Of a DNA stretch of 20,772 nt, positions 15,317 through 20,772 are shown piece by piece. Source of the DNA: DASSTJ01 sp035707965 (GTDB lineage Bacteria > Actinomycetota > Actinomycetes > Actinomycetales > Angustibacteraceae); NCBI GenBank assembly GCA_035707965.1, contig DASSTJ010000184.1:1-20772 (forward strand), read 5' to 3'. The position numbers and the translations under genes are program-made. The first letter of the stretch is position 1, and the number at the start of each line of letters is the position of its first letter. The notes below the pieces were generated by a model. The model was given only the letters and a program-made list of their open reading frames with translations, did not search any database and was not told the DNA's origin.

Positions 15317-15330
15317 GAAGCGTACGCTTC
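15317..15330. promoter_or_regulatory. 14-bp perfect palindrome overlapping a -10-like hexamer
   Basis: GAAGCGTACGCTTC is its own reverse complement; with one mismatched pair it extends to 20 bp (15314-15333). It contains TACGCT (15323-15328), a TANNNT -10 match that ends six bases before a GTG at 15335. A palindrome covering a -10 is the layout of a repressor operator. No known motif is assigned. Confidence 0.55.
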
Positions 15331-15334
15331 AGGA

Positions 15335-15403
15335 GTGGGCGACCGGCAGATCCCGCCGGCCACCCAGCCACCGACCACGAGAGCTTCGAGACGACCGACG
15401 TGA
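15335..15403 (+). CDS. Possible 22-residue leaderless small ORF coupled to the OB-fold gene
   Basis: A GTG placed six bases after TACGCT opens 22 codons (MGDRQIPPATQPPTTRASRR then PT) ending in a TGA at 15401-15403. This stop overlaps the GTG start of the OB-fold gene at 15400 as GTGA, the same coupling arrangement used elsewhere in this operon. The peptide is Pro/Thr/Arg-rich and has no recognised homology. It could be a translated leader that delivers ribosomes to the OB-fold gene. Chance cannot be ruled out from one sequence. Confidence 0.35.
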   Translation: MGDRQIPPATQPPTTRASRRPT

Positions 15404-15837
15404 CGACCACCAGGACCGGTGTGCCCGGCCCCTCCAGCTCCACACCCGACGCCACGGACCGGTCCCACGGTGGCCGGCTGAGGTCTGTGCTCCGACGGCT
15501 GACGAGCTCGGACGCCGAGCTCGAGGCCGAGGACCTGCGCAGCGAGTGCAGCCGCCTCGGCGGTACCTCGGTGCGCGATCTGCCCGACCGGGCGCCGGCC
15601 GTGGTGATCGGCACCGTCCGCGCCACGACGCTGCGCCCGCGGGCGGGTGCGCCCGCCCTCGTCGCGGAGGTCTACGACGGCACCGGCACGCTCACCGTCG
15701 TGTGGCTGGGCCGGCGCAGCATCGCCGGCATCGAGGCCGGTCGCCGCATCCGCGTCCACGGCCGCGTCGCCCGGCGGGACGGTCGTCCGGTCGTCTTCAA
15801 CCCCCGGTACGAGCTGCTCCCCGGGGCGGGGGAGTGA
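15400..15837 (+). CDS. OB-fold nucleic-acid-binding domain protein
   Basis: A 145-residue protein with one OB-fold at about 66-140: PAVVIGTVRATTLRP, ALVAEVYDGTGTLTVVWLGRR, IEAGRRIRVHGRVARRDGRPVVFNPRYELL. This is the tRNA-anticodon/RecG-like OB type used to bind single-stranded nucleic acids. A helical segment SSDAELEAEDLRSECSRLGG precedes it, and the first ~30 residues are variable. Role unknown; its place beside dut and DUF3710 is conserved across actinobacteria. The start is uncertain: GTG 15400 has no ribosome binding site of its own and would depend on coupling to the small ORF; an in-frame GTG just before LRRLTSSD is the alternative. Its stop overlaps the DUF3159 GTG. Confidence 0.85.
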   Translation: MTTTRTGVPGPSSSTPDATDRSHGGRLRSVLRRLTSSDAELEAEDLRSECSRLGGTSVRDLPDRAPAVVIGTVRATTLRPRAGAPALVAEVYDGTGTLTVVWLGRRSIAGIEAGRRIRVHGRVARRDGRPVVFNPRYELLPGAGE

Positions 15838-16646
15838 GCCTTTCCGCCCTGGGACACGTCCCGGACGGTGCCACGACGGTGGAGCAGGTCGTCCGCCACC
15901 GGTTGGCACAGAACGTCGGGGGACTGCGCGGCTCGGCCGAGGCGGCGGCCCCGACCCTGGTCTTCGTCCTGGCCTGGACGGCGTGGCACGACCTCAAGGG
16001 GTCCTTGCTGGTGGCCGCCGTGCCCGTCGTCCTGGCGCTGCTGCTGCGGCTGGCGCAGCGGCAGAGCCCCCGCTACGCGCTGAGCAGCCTCGTGGCTCTC
16101 GCCGTGGCGGCGTTCTTCGCGCTGAAGACCGGGAAGGCGGAGGACGCCTTCCTGCCCGGCATCGTGTTCAGCGCGTCGCTGCTGGCCATCACCGTGCTCT
16201 CGCTGGTCACGCGGTGGCCGCTGGTCGGCTTCATCGTCGGTGCTGCCACCGACGACCCGACCGCGTGGCGGGCGCACGACGGCGTGCGACGGCTCTGCCA
16301 CCGGCTCACGCTCGTCCTCGCCGCGCTCTACGCCGTCCGTGTGGTCGTCATGGTGCCCCTCTACCTCGCCGGTCAGGTCGGGTGGCTGGGCGTGACGAAG
16401 GTCGCGCTCGGCTGGCCGCTGTACCTCGTGGCGGTGGCCGGCATGGGTGCGGTGCTGCTGCGGGGCCGCACGCCGTTGGACTTCCACGACCCAGAGGTCC
16501 ACGCGACCGCCGACGTCAGCATCGACATCAGGAGCGACAGCGGCACCGACGCCGATCCCGACCCCGATGCCAACAGCGACCCCGATGCCCACAGTGGCAG
16601 CGACACCGCGGTCGATACCGGCAACGACACCCGCGTCGACCGCTAG
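15834..16646 (+). CDS. DUF3159 family polytopic membrane protein
   Basis: A 270-residue integral membrane protein. Hydrophobic segments lie at about 38-50 with 55-74, 81-97, 107-125, 127-138, 157-179 and 186-209, so four to six helices are likely. Family signatures include TVEQVVRHRLAQNVGGLRGSAEA near the start and RWPLVGFIVG. Function unknown. After residue 222 there is an unusual Asp-rich low-complexity tail of about 48 residues (DADPDPDANSDPDAHSGS and similar) encoded by imperfect short repeats, probably not part of the family core. The GTG overlaps the OB-fold gene stop (GTGA). It converges on ceoC; the 55-bp gap shows only a weak inverted repeat (16665-16671 with 16695-16701). Confidence 0.88.
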   Translation: MSLSALGHVPDGATTVEQVVRHRLAQNVGGLRGSAEAAAPTLVFVLAWTAWHDLKGSLLVAAVPVVLALLLRLAQRQSPRYALSSLVALAVAAFFALKTGKAEDAFLPGIVFSASLLAITVLSLVTRWPLVGFIVGAATDDPTAWRAHDGVRRLCHRLTLVLAALYAVRVVVMVPLYLAGQVGWLGVTKVALGWPLYLVAVAGMGAVLLRGRTPLDFHDPEVHATADVSIDIRSDSGTDADPDPDANSDPDAHSGSDTAVDTGNDTRVDR

Positions 16647-16701
16647 CTGCCACGGCCCAGCGTCGGTCGTCGGGACCAGAACGCGATGTGCTCGGACGAC
16701 C

Positions 16702-17391
16702 TCACGCGTCGCTGAGTGGACGCCGTCCGGAGTGGCCAGGCGAGAGCATCTGCTGCAGCGCCTCCTCGCTCTCGGGCACGGTGAGGAAGAGCAGCTCGTC
16801 ATGTGCCTCGAGGGCGCCGTCGCGGCTAGGGGCCAGCGGTCGGTCCTCCCGGATGATGCCCACGAGCACGCTGTCGGGCGGGAAGTCGAGGTCGCCGATC
16901 CGGGCGCCCGCGTAGGGCGACTCGTCCGGCAGCGTCATGCCGACCATGGTCGCCCGTCCCTGCTGGAACTGGAAGATGCGCACGAGGTCGCCCACGCTGA
17001 CGGCCTCCTCGATGAGAGCCGTCATGAGACGCGGGGTCGACACCGCGACGTCCACGCCCCAGCCCTCGTCGAACATCCACTCGTTCTTGGGATTGTTGAC
17101 CCGCGCCACCGTGCGGGGGACCCCGAACTCCGTCTTGGCCAGCAGCGACACGACGAGGTTCGCCTTGTCGTCACCGGTCGCCGCGACCACGACGTCGCAG
17201 GTCTCGAGCCCCGCCTCGTGCAACGCTGAGATCTCGCAGGCGTCGGCCAGGAGCGACTCGACGTCGTCGAGCTTGAGTGACTGCACCGCCCGCGGCAGCT
17301 TGTCGATCAGCAGCACGCGGTGCCCGCTGATCACGAGCTCTCGTGCGATGGAGGTGCCGACGCTGCCTGCGCCTGCGATCACGACCCGCAT
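16702..17391 (-). CDS. ceoC: TrkA/RCK-type potassium uptake regulator CeoC
   Basis: A 229-residue cytosolic RCK protein. The N-terminal Rossmann fold (RCK_N) has GAGSVG at 7-12 and the acidic D30 at the end of the second strand, so NAD(H) or an adenine nucleotide is a likely ligand. VVAATGDDKANLVVSLLAK and VARVNNPKNEWMF are typical. A TrkA_C-like domain follows at about 135-215. Such proteins gate potassium transporters. Together with CeoB and the divergent permease it matches the mycobacterial ceoBC locus. The ATG at 17391 is taken because the Rossmann strand starts there, but the ribosome binding site is weak, and an in-frame open stretch with no start codon extends 67 codons upstream. Confidence 0.92.
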   Translation of the reverse strand: MRVVIAGAGSVGTSIARELVISGHRVLLIDKLPRAVQSLKLDDVESLLADACEISALHEAGLETCDVVVAATGDDKANLVVSLLAKTEFGVPRTVARVNNPKNEWMFDEGWGVDVAVSTPRLMTALIEEAVSVGDLVRIFQFQQGRATMVGMTLPDESPYAGARIGDLDFPPDSVLVGIIREDRPLAPSRDGALEAHDELLFLTVPESEEALQQMLSPGHSGRRPLSDA

Positions 17392-17595
17392 CGTCGTCCC
17401 GTCGTTCCAGCCGCGGGGCTCGTCGTCCTCGCGTGGGTGGTCGGCTCTCTGGTCGACGTCGTGTGGGTGGTCGACGGCGCCTGTCTCCTGGCCCTGCTCA
17501 TGGCCCTGCTCATCGTCCTGCTCATGGTCCTGCTCATGGTCCTGCTCATGGTCCTGGTGCTGGTCATGGTCATGGGCGCGGCCTCGTCCTGATCA
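17392..17595 (-). other. Open in-frame spacer between ceoB and ceoC
   Basis: On the minus strand this spacer is in the same frame as both flanking genes. After the ceoB TGA (17596-17598) a second TGA follows directly (17593-17595); then 67 sense codons run to the ceoC ATG with no ATG, GTG or TTG codon in frame. The encoded sequence would be His/Asp/Glu/Gln-rich. It reads like an untranslated linker or the remnant of a fused ceoB-ceoC protein. Confidence 0.7.
17494..17553 (-). repeat. Five tandem copies of a 12-bp unit between ceoB and ceoC
   Basis: Plus-strand units CTGCTCATGGTC (first two copies with one change each) start at 17494, 17506, 17518, 17530 and 17542; degenerate copies flank them. 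On the minus strand, in the ceoB/ceoC frame, the unit reads DHEQ. The plus strand of the same DNA gives a hydrophobic LLMV repeat that I regard as a shadow. Confidence 0.9.
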
Positions 17596-18261
17596 TCAGT
17601 CCTGCGCTGGCGGCGTGTCGAGCAGGCCCTCGATGCGGGGGAGGTCGGTCTCCTCGGCGACGACGTGCATGAGGTCGCCGTCCTGCAGGACCGTCGAGGA
17701 CGTCGGCACGATGCCGTCGCCGAGCCGGGAGAGGTACGCGACGCGGATGCCCCCGGCGGCCGCGGCCACGTCGTCGACGCGGTGGCCGATCCAGGCGCGG
17801 TGCACCGGCACCTCGGCCAGGACGACCTTGCCGCTCGGGTCGCGGAAGAGCGGCGCCGCCCCGACGGGCAGCAGGCGACGCAGCATGCGGTCCGCGGTCC
17901 ATCGCACCGTCGCGACGGTGGGGATGCCGAGACGCTGGTAGATCTCAGCACGTCCCGGGTCGTAGATGCGGGCCACCACGTTGGCGACGCCGAACGTCTC
18001 GCGAGCGACTCGCGCCGCGAGGATGTTGGAGTTGTCACCGCTGCTGACAGCCGCGAAGGCGTAGGCGTCCTCGATGCCGGCCTGAAGCTGGGTGTCGCGG
18101 TCGAAGCCGATCCCGGTCACCCGGCGCCCCTCGAAGGTGGCGCCCAGGCGGCGGAACGCGGACTCGTCGCGGTCGATCACCGCGACGTCGTGGCCCTGCT
18201 CCTCGAGGCTGTGCGCGAGGGTCGCGCCCACCCGCCCGCAGCCCATGATGACGAAGTGCAC
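17596..18261 (-). CDS. ceoB: TrkA/RCK-type potassium uptake regulator CeoB
   Basis: A 221-residue RCK protein with a Rossmann nucleotide-binding fold (GCGRVG at 7-12, acidic D30) and conserved VTGIGFDRDTQLQAGI and AAVSSGDNSNILAA segments, followed by a TrkA_C-like domain (about 140-210, HRAWIGHRVDDV to VLQDGDLMHVV). It acts in the cytoplasm as a ligand-sensing gate for a potassium transporter, probably with CeoC. The GTG at 18261 has no ribosome binding site, but TAGGTT lies six bases upstream, so it is probably leaderless. It is transcribed away from the APC permease gene with only 46 bp between the start codons. It ends in two successive TGA codons. Confidence 0.93.
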   Translation of the reverse strand: MHFVIMGCGRVGATLAHSLEEQGHDVAVIDRDESAFRRLGATFEGRRVTGIGFDRDTQLQAGIEDAYAFAAVSSGDNSNILAARVARETFGVANVVARIYDPGRAEIYQRLGIPTVATVRWTADRMLRRLLPVGAAPLFRDPSGKVVLAEVPVHRAWIGHRVDDVAAAAGGIRVAYLSRLGDGIVPTSSTVLQDGDLMHVVAEETDLPRIEGLLDTPPAQD

Positions 18262-18267
18262 CGCTCG

Positions 18268-18273
18268 AACCTA
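18268..18273 (-). promoter_or_regulatory. Putative -10 element (TAGGTT) for ceoBC
   Basis: On the minus strand TAGGTT ends six bases before the ceoB GTG, an exact fit to a leaderless start. It shares a 46-bp gap with the divergent permease promoter. Confidence 0.55.
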
Positions 18274-18293
18274 CACCGGCGATCCAGGAGGCA

Positions 18294-18299
18294 TACGAT
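18294..18299 (+). promoter_or_regulatory. Putative -10 element (TACGAT) for the APC permease
   Basis: TACGAT matches TANNNT and ends eight bases before the GTG at 18308. With the opposite -10 at 18268-18273 the two promoters must overlap back to back, so their expression may be mutually dependent. Confidence 0.55.
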
Positions 18300-18307
18300 G
18301 GTCCACC

Positions 18308-20380
18308 GTGCCCGTCGCCGGAAGAATCGTGAAGCGTCTGCTCGTCGGGCGTCCGCTCGGCAGTGACCGTCTCGAGCACACGCTGCTCCCGAAGCGCATC
18401 GCTCTCCCCGTCTTCGCCAGCGACGCTCTCTCGTCGGTCGGCTACGCCCCCGACGAGATCTTCCTGACGCTCTCGGTGGCGGGCCTCGGCGCCTACGCCT
18501 TCAGCTGGAAGATCGGGCTCGCGGTCGCCGCCGTCATGCTCGTGGTCGTCGCGTCGTACCGGCAGAACGTGCACGCCTACCCCTCCGGTGGGGGCGACTA
18601 CGAGGTCGCCACGACGAACCTCGGCCCGTACGCGGGGCTGACGGTCGCCAGCGCGCTGCTCGTCGACTACGTCCTGACGGTGGCCGTGTCCATCTCCTCG
18701 GCGGCGCAGTACGGCGCCGCCGCGATCCCGGCACTGCGCGGCCACGAGGCGACGGCCGCGGTCCTCGCGGTCGCGCTGCTCACGGCGGTCAACCTGCGCG
18801 GCGTCCGCGAGTCGGGCACGGCGTTCGCCATCCCGACCTACGTCTTCATGCTGTCGATCATCGGCATGGGGCTGTGGGGCTTCGGACGGCTCCTGTTCGG
18901 TGACCTGCCGGACGTCGAGAGCGCACGGTTCACCGTCGACACGCAGCCGGCGTTCGAGGGTGGTCTCGCCACGTTGGGTGGCGCCTTCCTGCTGCTGCGG
19001 GCGTTCTCGTCGGGTTGCGCTGCGCTGACCGGTGTGGAGGCCATCAGCAACGGCGTCCCTGCCTTCAAGAAGCCGAAGAGCCGCAACGCCGCGACCACGC
19101 TCGCGCTGCTCGGAGGCATCGCCGTCACCATGCTGATGTCGATCCTCGTGCTGGCCCACATCATGAAGCTGCGCTTCGTCGACGAGGGGAACATCTCCTC
19201 CGAGCTGCTGCTGAACGGGCACCGGGGTGTGCCGGGGCCGGGGGGATCCGTCGTGTTCGCGGACGGCACCACGTACTCCCAGGACCCGGTCATCGGCCAG
19301 CTCGCTCACGCCGTCTTCAGCAACGTGCCGTTGATGTTCTACGTCGTGGCGGCGGCGACCGGCGTCATCCTCGTGCTCGCGGCGAACACCTCGTTCAACG
19401 GCTTCCCGGTACTGGGCTCGATCCTCGCCAAGGACGGGTACCTGCCGCGCCAGCTGCACACGCGCGGCGACCGTCTGGCGTTCAGCAACGGCATCATCAC
19501 GCTGGCGGCGATGGCGGTCTTCCTCATCATCGTGTTCGACGCGCAGGTCACCCGGCTCATCCAGCTCTACATCGTCGGCGTGTTCGTCTCGTTCACGACG
19601 AGCCAGATCGGCATGATCCGGCACTGGAACCGGCTGCTCCGCGTGACCACGGGCAAGGAGGCGTCCGCGATGCAGCGCAGCCGCGTCATCAACGCGGTCG
19701 GTGCCGCCATGTCCGGCACGGTGCTGGTCGTCGTCCTCATCACGAAGTTCCTGCACGGTGCGTGGATCGCGATCGCTGCGATGGCAGTGATCTTCGTGAT
19801 CATGCGCGGCATCCGCCGGCACTACGACGCCGTCGCCGCCGAGCTCGCGCCCGACGAGGAGACGAGCGACGTGATGCTGCCGTCGCGCGTTCACGCCCTC
19901 GTGCTCGTGTCGAAGCTGCACCGGCCGACGTTGCGTGCCCTTGCGTACGCGCGCGCCACGCGGCCCTCGTACCTCGAGGCCATCAGCGTCAACGTCGACC
20001 CCGACGACACCGCCGCGCTGCAACGCGAGTGGCAGCGCCGCGACATCCCGGTGCCGCTGAAGTCGCTGGACTCGCCCTACCGCGAGATCACCCGACCGAT
20101 CGTCGACTACGTCCGGTCGATCCGCCGTCAGAGCCCTCGCGACGTGGTCATGGTCTACATCCCGGAGTACGTCGTCGGCCGGTGGTGGGAGCAGCTGCTG
20201 CACAACCAGAGTGCCCTGCGGCTGAAGGGACGTCTGCTCTTCACCCCGGGCGTCATGGTCGCCAGCGTGCCGTGGCAGCTGGACTCCTCGCGGGCGGCCC
20301 ACCCGCCGCTGCACCCGGCGGGGCCGGAGACGCACCGCGACCTACCTGGTGCTGGCGGCGACCCTGGCGGTGTGCCCTGA
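18308..20380 (+). CDS. APC-family permease, KimA-like (probable potassium importer)
   Basis: A 690-residue membrane protein of the APC superfamily, with about 12 hydrophobic helices over residues 30-500 and a cytosolic C-terminal domain (about 525-660) holding VHALVLVSKLHRPTLRALAYARA, which resembles the USP-like dimerisation domain of Bacillus KimA. Residues that I recall as potassium ligands in KimA have counterparts here: D39 and Y46 in FASDALSSVGY, D120-Y121 in LLVDYVL, and Y378 in LAKDGYLP. The likely role is proton-coupled potassium uptake; an amino-acid substrate is the older annotation for such genes. The GTG at 18308 fits the family start (RIVKRLLVGRPL) and has TACGAT eight bases upstream. 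The last ~30 residues are Pro/Gly-rich and probably variable. Confidence 0.9.
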   Translation: MPVAGRIVKRLLVGRPLGSDRLEHTLLPKRIALPVFASDALSSVGYAPDEIFLTLSVAGLGAYAFSWKIGLAVAAVMLVVVASYRQNVHAYPSGGGDYEVATTNLGPYAGLTVASALLVDYVLTVAVSISSAAQYGAAAIPALRGHEATAAVLAVALLTAVNLRGVRESGTAFAIPTYVFMLSIIGMGLWGFGRLLFGDLPDVESARFTVDTQPAFEGGLATLGGAFLLLRAFSSGCAALTGVEAISNGVPAFKKPKSRNAATTLALLGGIAVTMLMSILVLAHIMKLRFVDEGNISSELLLNGHRGVPGPGGSVVFADGTTYSQDPVIGQLAHAVFSNVPLMFYVVAAATGVILVLAANTSFNGFPVLGSILAKDGYLPRQLHTRGDRLAFSNGIITLAAMAVFLIIVFDAQVTRLIQLYIVGVFVSFTTSQIGMIRHWNRLLRVTTGKEASAMQRSRVINAVGAAMSGTVLVVVLITKFLHGAWIAIAAMAVIFVIMRGIRRHYDAVAAELAPDEETSDVMLPSRVHALVLVSKLHRPTLRALAYARATRPSYLEAISVNVDPDDTAALQREWQRRDIPVPLKSLDSPYREITRPIVDYVRSIRRQSPRDVVMVYIPEYVVGRWWEQLLHNQSALRLKGRLLFTPGVMVASVPWQLDSSRAAHPPLHPAGPETHRDLPGAGGDPGGVP

Positions 20381-20388
20381 GCGAGCGG

Positions 20389-20772
20389 ATGGAGCCGCGC
20401 GAGGAGGAGTCCTGGGAAGGACGGCTCCTCACGCTCGAGGTCGGGCCGGTCGCGCACGGCGGTCACTGCGTGGCCAGGGTGGACGGACGGGTCGTCTTCG
20501 TCCGGCACACGCTGCCGGGGGAGCAGGTGCGGGCCCGGGTGACGGAGGGGCACAGCGCCTCCCGCTTCCTACGTGCCGACGCCGTGGAGGTGCTCGAGGC
20601 GAGCCCCGACCGGGTGGCGGCGCGCTGCCCGGTGGCCGGTCCTGGCGGCTGCGGAGGGTGCGACTGGCAGCACGTCTCGGTCGCCGGTCAGCGCCGGCTG
20701 AAGGCCGACGTCGTCACCGAGCAGCTGAGGCGCCTGGCCGGTCTGGACGTGCCCGTGGTGGTCGAGCCGGTG
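20389..20772 (+). CDS. TRAM-domain class I SAM-dependent RNA methyltransferase (TrmA/RlmD-like), N-terminal part
   Basis: The first 128 residues of a gene that runs off the window. Residues about 9-70 form a TRAM domain (LEVGPVAHGGHCVARVDGRV, FVRHTLPGEQVRARV). Then come C80, C88 and C91 in CPVAGPGGCGGCDWQH, matching the iron-sulfur cysteine motif of RlmD/RumA-type uridine C5 methyltransferases; the fourth cysteine and the SAM-binding catalytic domain would lie beyond the edge. The start ATG is eight bases after the permease stop, so the two genes are probably co-transcribed, as in mycobacteria (Rv2690c-Rv2689c). The ribosome binding site is weak (GAGCGAGCGG). Confidence 0.92.
   Translation, partial: MEPREEESWEGRLLTLEVGPVAHGGHCVARVDGRVVFVRHTLPGEQVRARVTEGHSASRFLRADAVEVLEASPDRVAARCPVAGPGGCGGCDWQHVSVAGQRRLKADVVTEQLRRLAGLDVPVVVEPV

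Noticed and set aside
16665..16701. Inverted repeat GGTCGTC/GACGACC as a bidirectional terminator between DUF3159 and ceoC
   Set aside because: Only seven pairs with a 23-base loop and no U-tract, and these short motifs are frequent in this GC-rich sequence.
17320..17592. Plus-strand ORF encoding a hydrophobic LLMVLLMV repeat, apparently a small membrane protein
   Set aside because: It overlaps the 5' end of ceoC, has no ribosome binding site, and its hydrophobicity comes simply from the 12-bp repeat read on the opposite strand.
18262..18307. Possible c-di-AMP or other riboswitch upstream of the KimA-like permease
   Set aside because: Only 46 bp separate the divergent starts, and the promoter hexamers imply almost no 5' leader, so there is no room for a ydaO-type aptamer.

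Overview
The window is GC-rich chromosomal DNA from an actinomycete. The evidence is the set of actinobacterial families (SepH/DUF3071, DUF4193, DUF3093, DUF3710, DUF3159, DUF5998), abundant GTG starts, and the order IMPase - DUF4193 - DUF3093 - dut - DUF3710 - OB-fold - DUF3159 - ceoC - ceoB - APC permease - TRAM methyltransferase. That order closely resembles the Mycobacterium tuberculosis Rv2701c-Rv2689c neighbourhood. A zinc-type thymidine kinase and DUF5998 suggest a member of Micrococcales or Propionibacteriales, but this is inference. No tRNA, rRNA, CRISPR array, insertion sequence or prophage gene was seen.

Layout. 1-482: the C-terminus of an unrecognised protein and a small DUF4177 protein. 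483-5843: an AMP-forming acyl-CoA synthetase (minus strand), a lipoprotein, and a 913-residue GNAT plus ADP-forming acyl-CoA-synthetase-like fusion that resembles PatA-type protein lysine acetyltransferases. 5838-5931: a 13-bp tandem array and a hairpin. 5967-8872: an overlapping operon of DUF5998, a type I phosphodiesterase-like phosphatase, thymidine kinase and a Fur-family regulator. 8907-10427 (minus): the cell-division protein SepH. 10603-12638: ferrochelatase and an inositol-monophosphatase-family enzyme. 12932-13752: DUF4193 and DUF3093, convergent and overlapping by 28 bp. 13825-16646: dut, DUF3710, a possible 22-codon ORF, an OB-fold protein and DUF3159, all closely packed or overlapping. 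16702-18261 (minus): the RCK/TrkA-type pair ceoB-ceoC. 18308-20772: a KimA-like APC permease and the start of a TRAM-domain RNA methyltransferase that runs off the window.

How the genes work together. The acyl-CoA synthetase has the C-terminal catalytic lysine that Pat enzymes acetylate, and a Pat-like fusion is encoded 0.8 kb away, so an enzyme/modifier relationship is plausible. The permease and the two RCK proteins probably form a potassium uptake/regulation unit. The centre holds nucleotide metabolism (thymidine kinase, dUTPase), haem synthesis and division genes that look like conserved core genome.

The main structure beyond the genes is regulatory. About ten start codons are preceded at 6-8 nt by a -10-like hexamer, which implies leaderless transcription. 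There are also several perfect inverted repeats in intergenic regions, a palindrome over a promoter that leads into a leaderless micro-ORF coupled to the OB-fold gene, and an in-frame repeat-bearing spacer between ceoB and ceoC behind two consecutive TGA codons. I see no strong sign of a wholly new multi-gene system. The candidates for something undescribed are these small regulatory and recoding-like elements.
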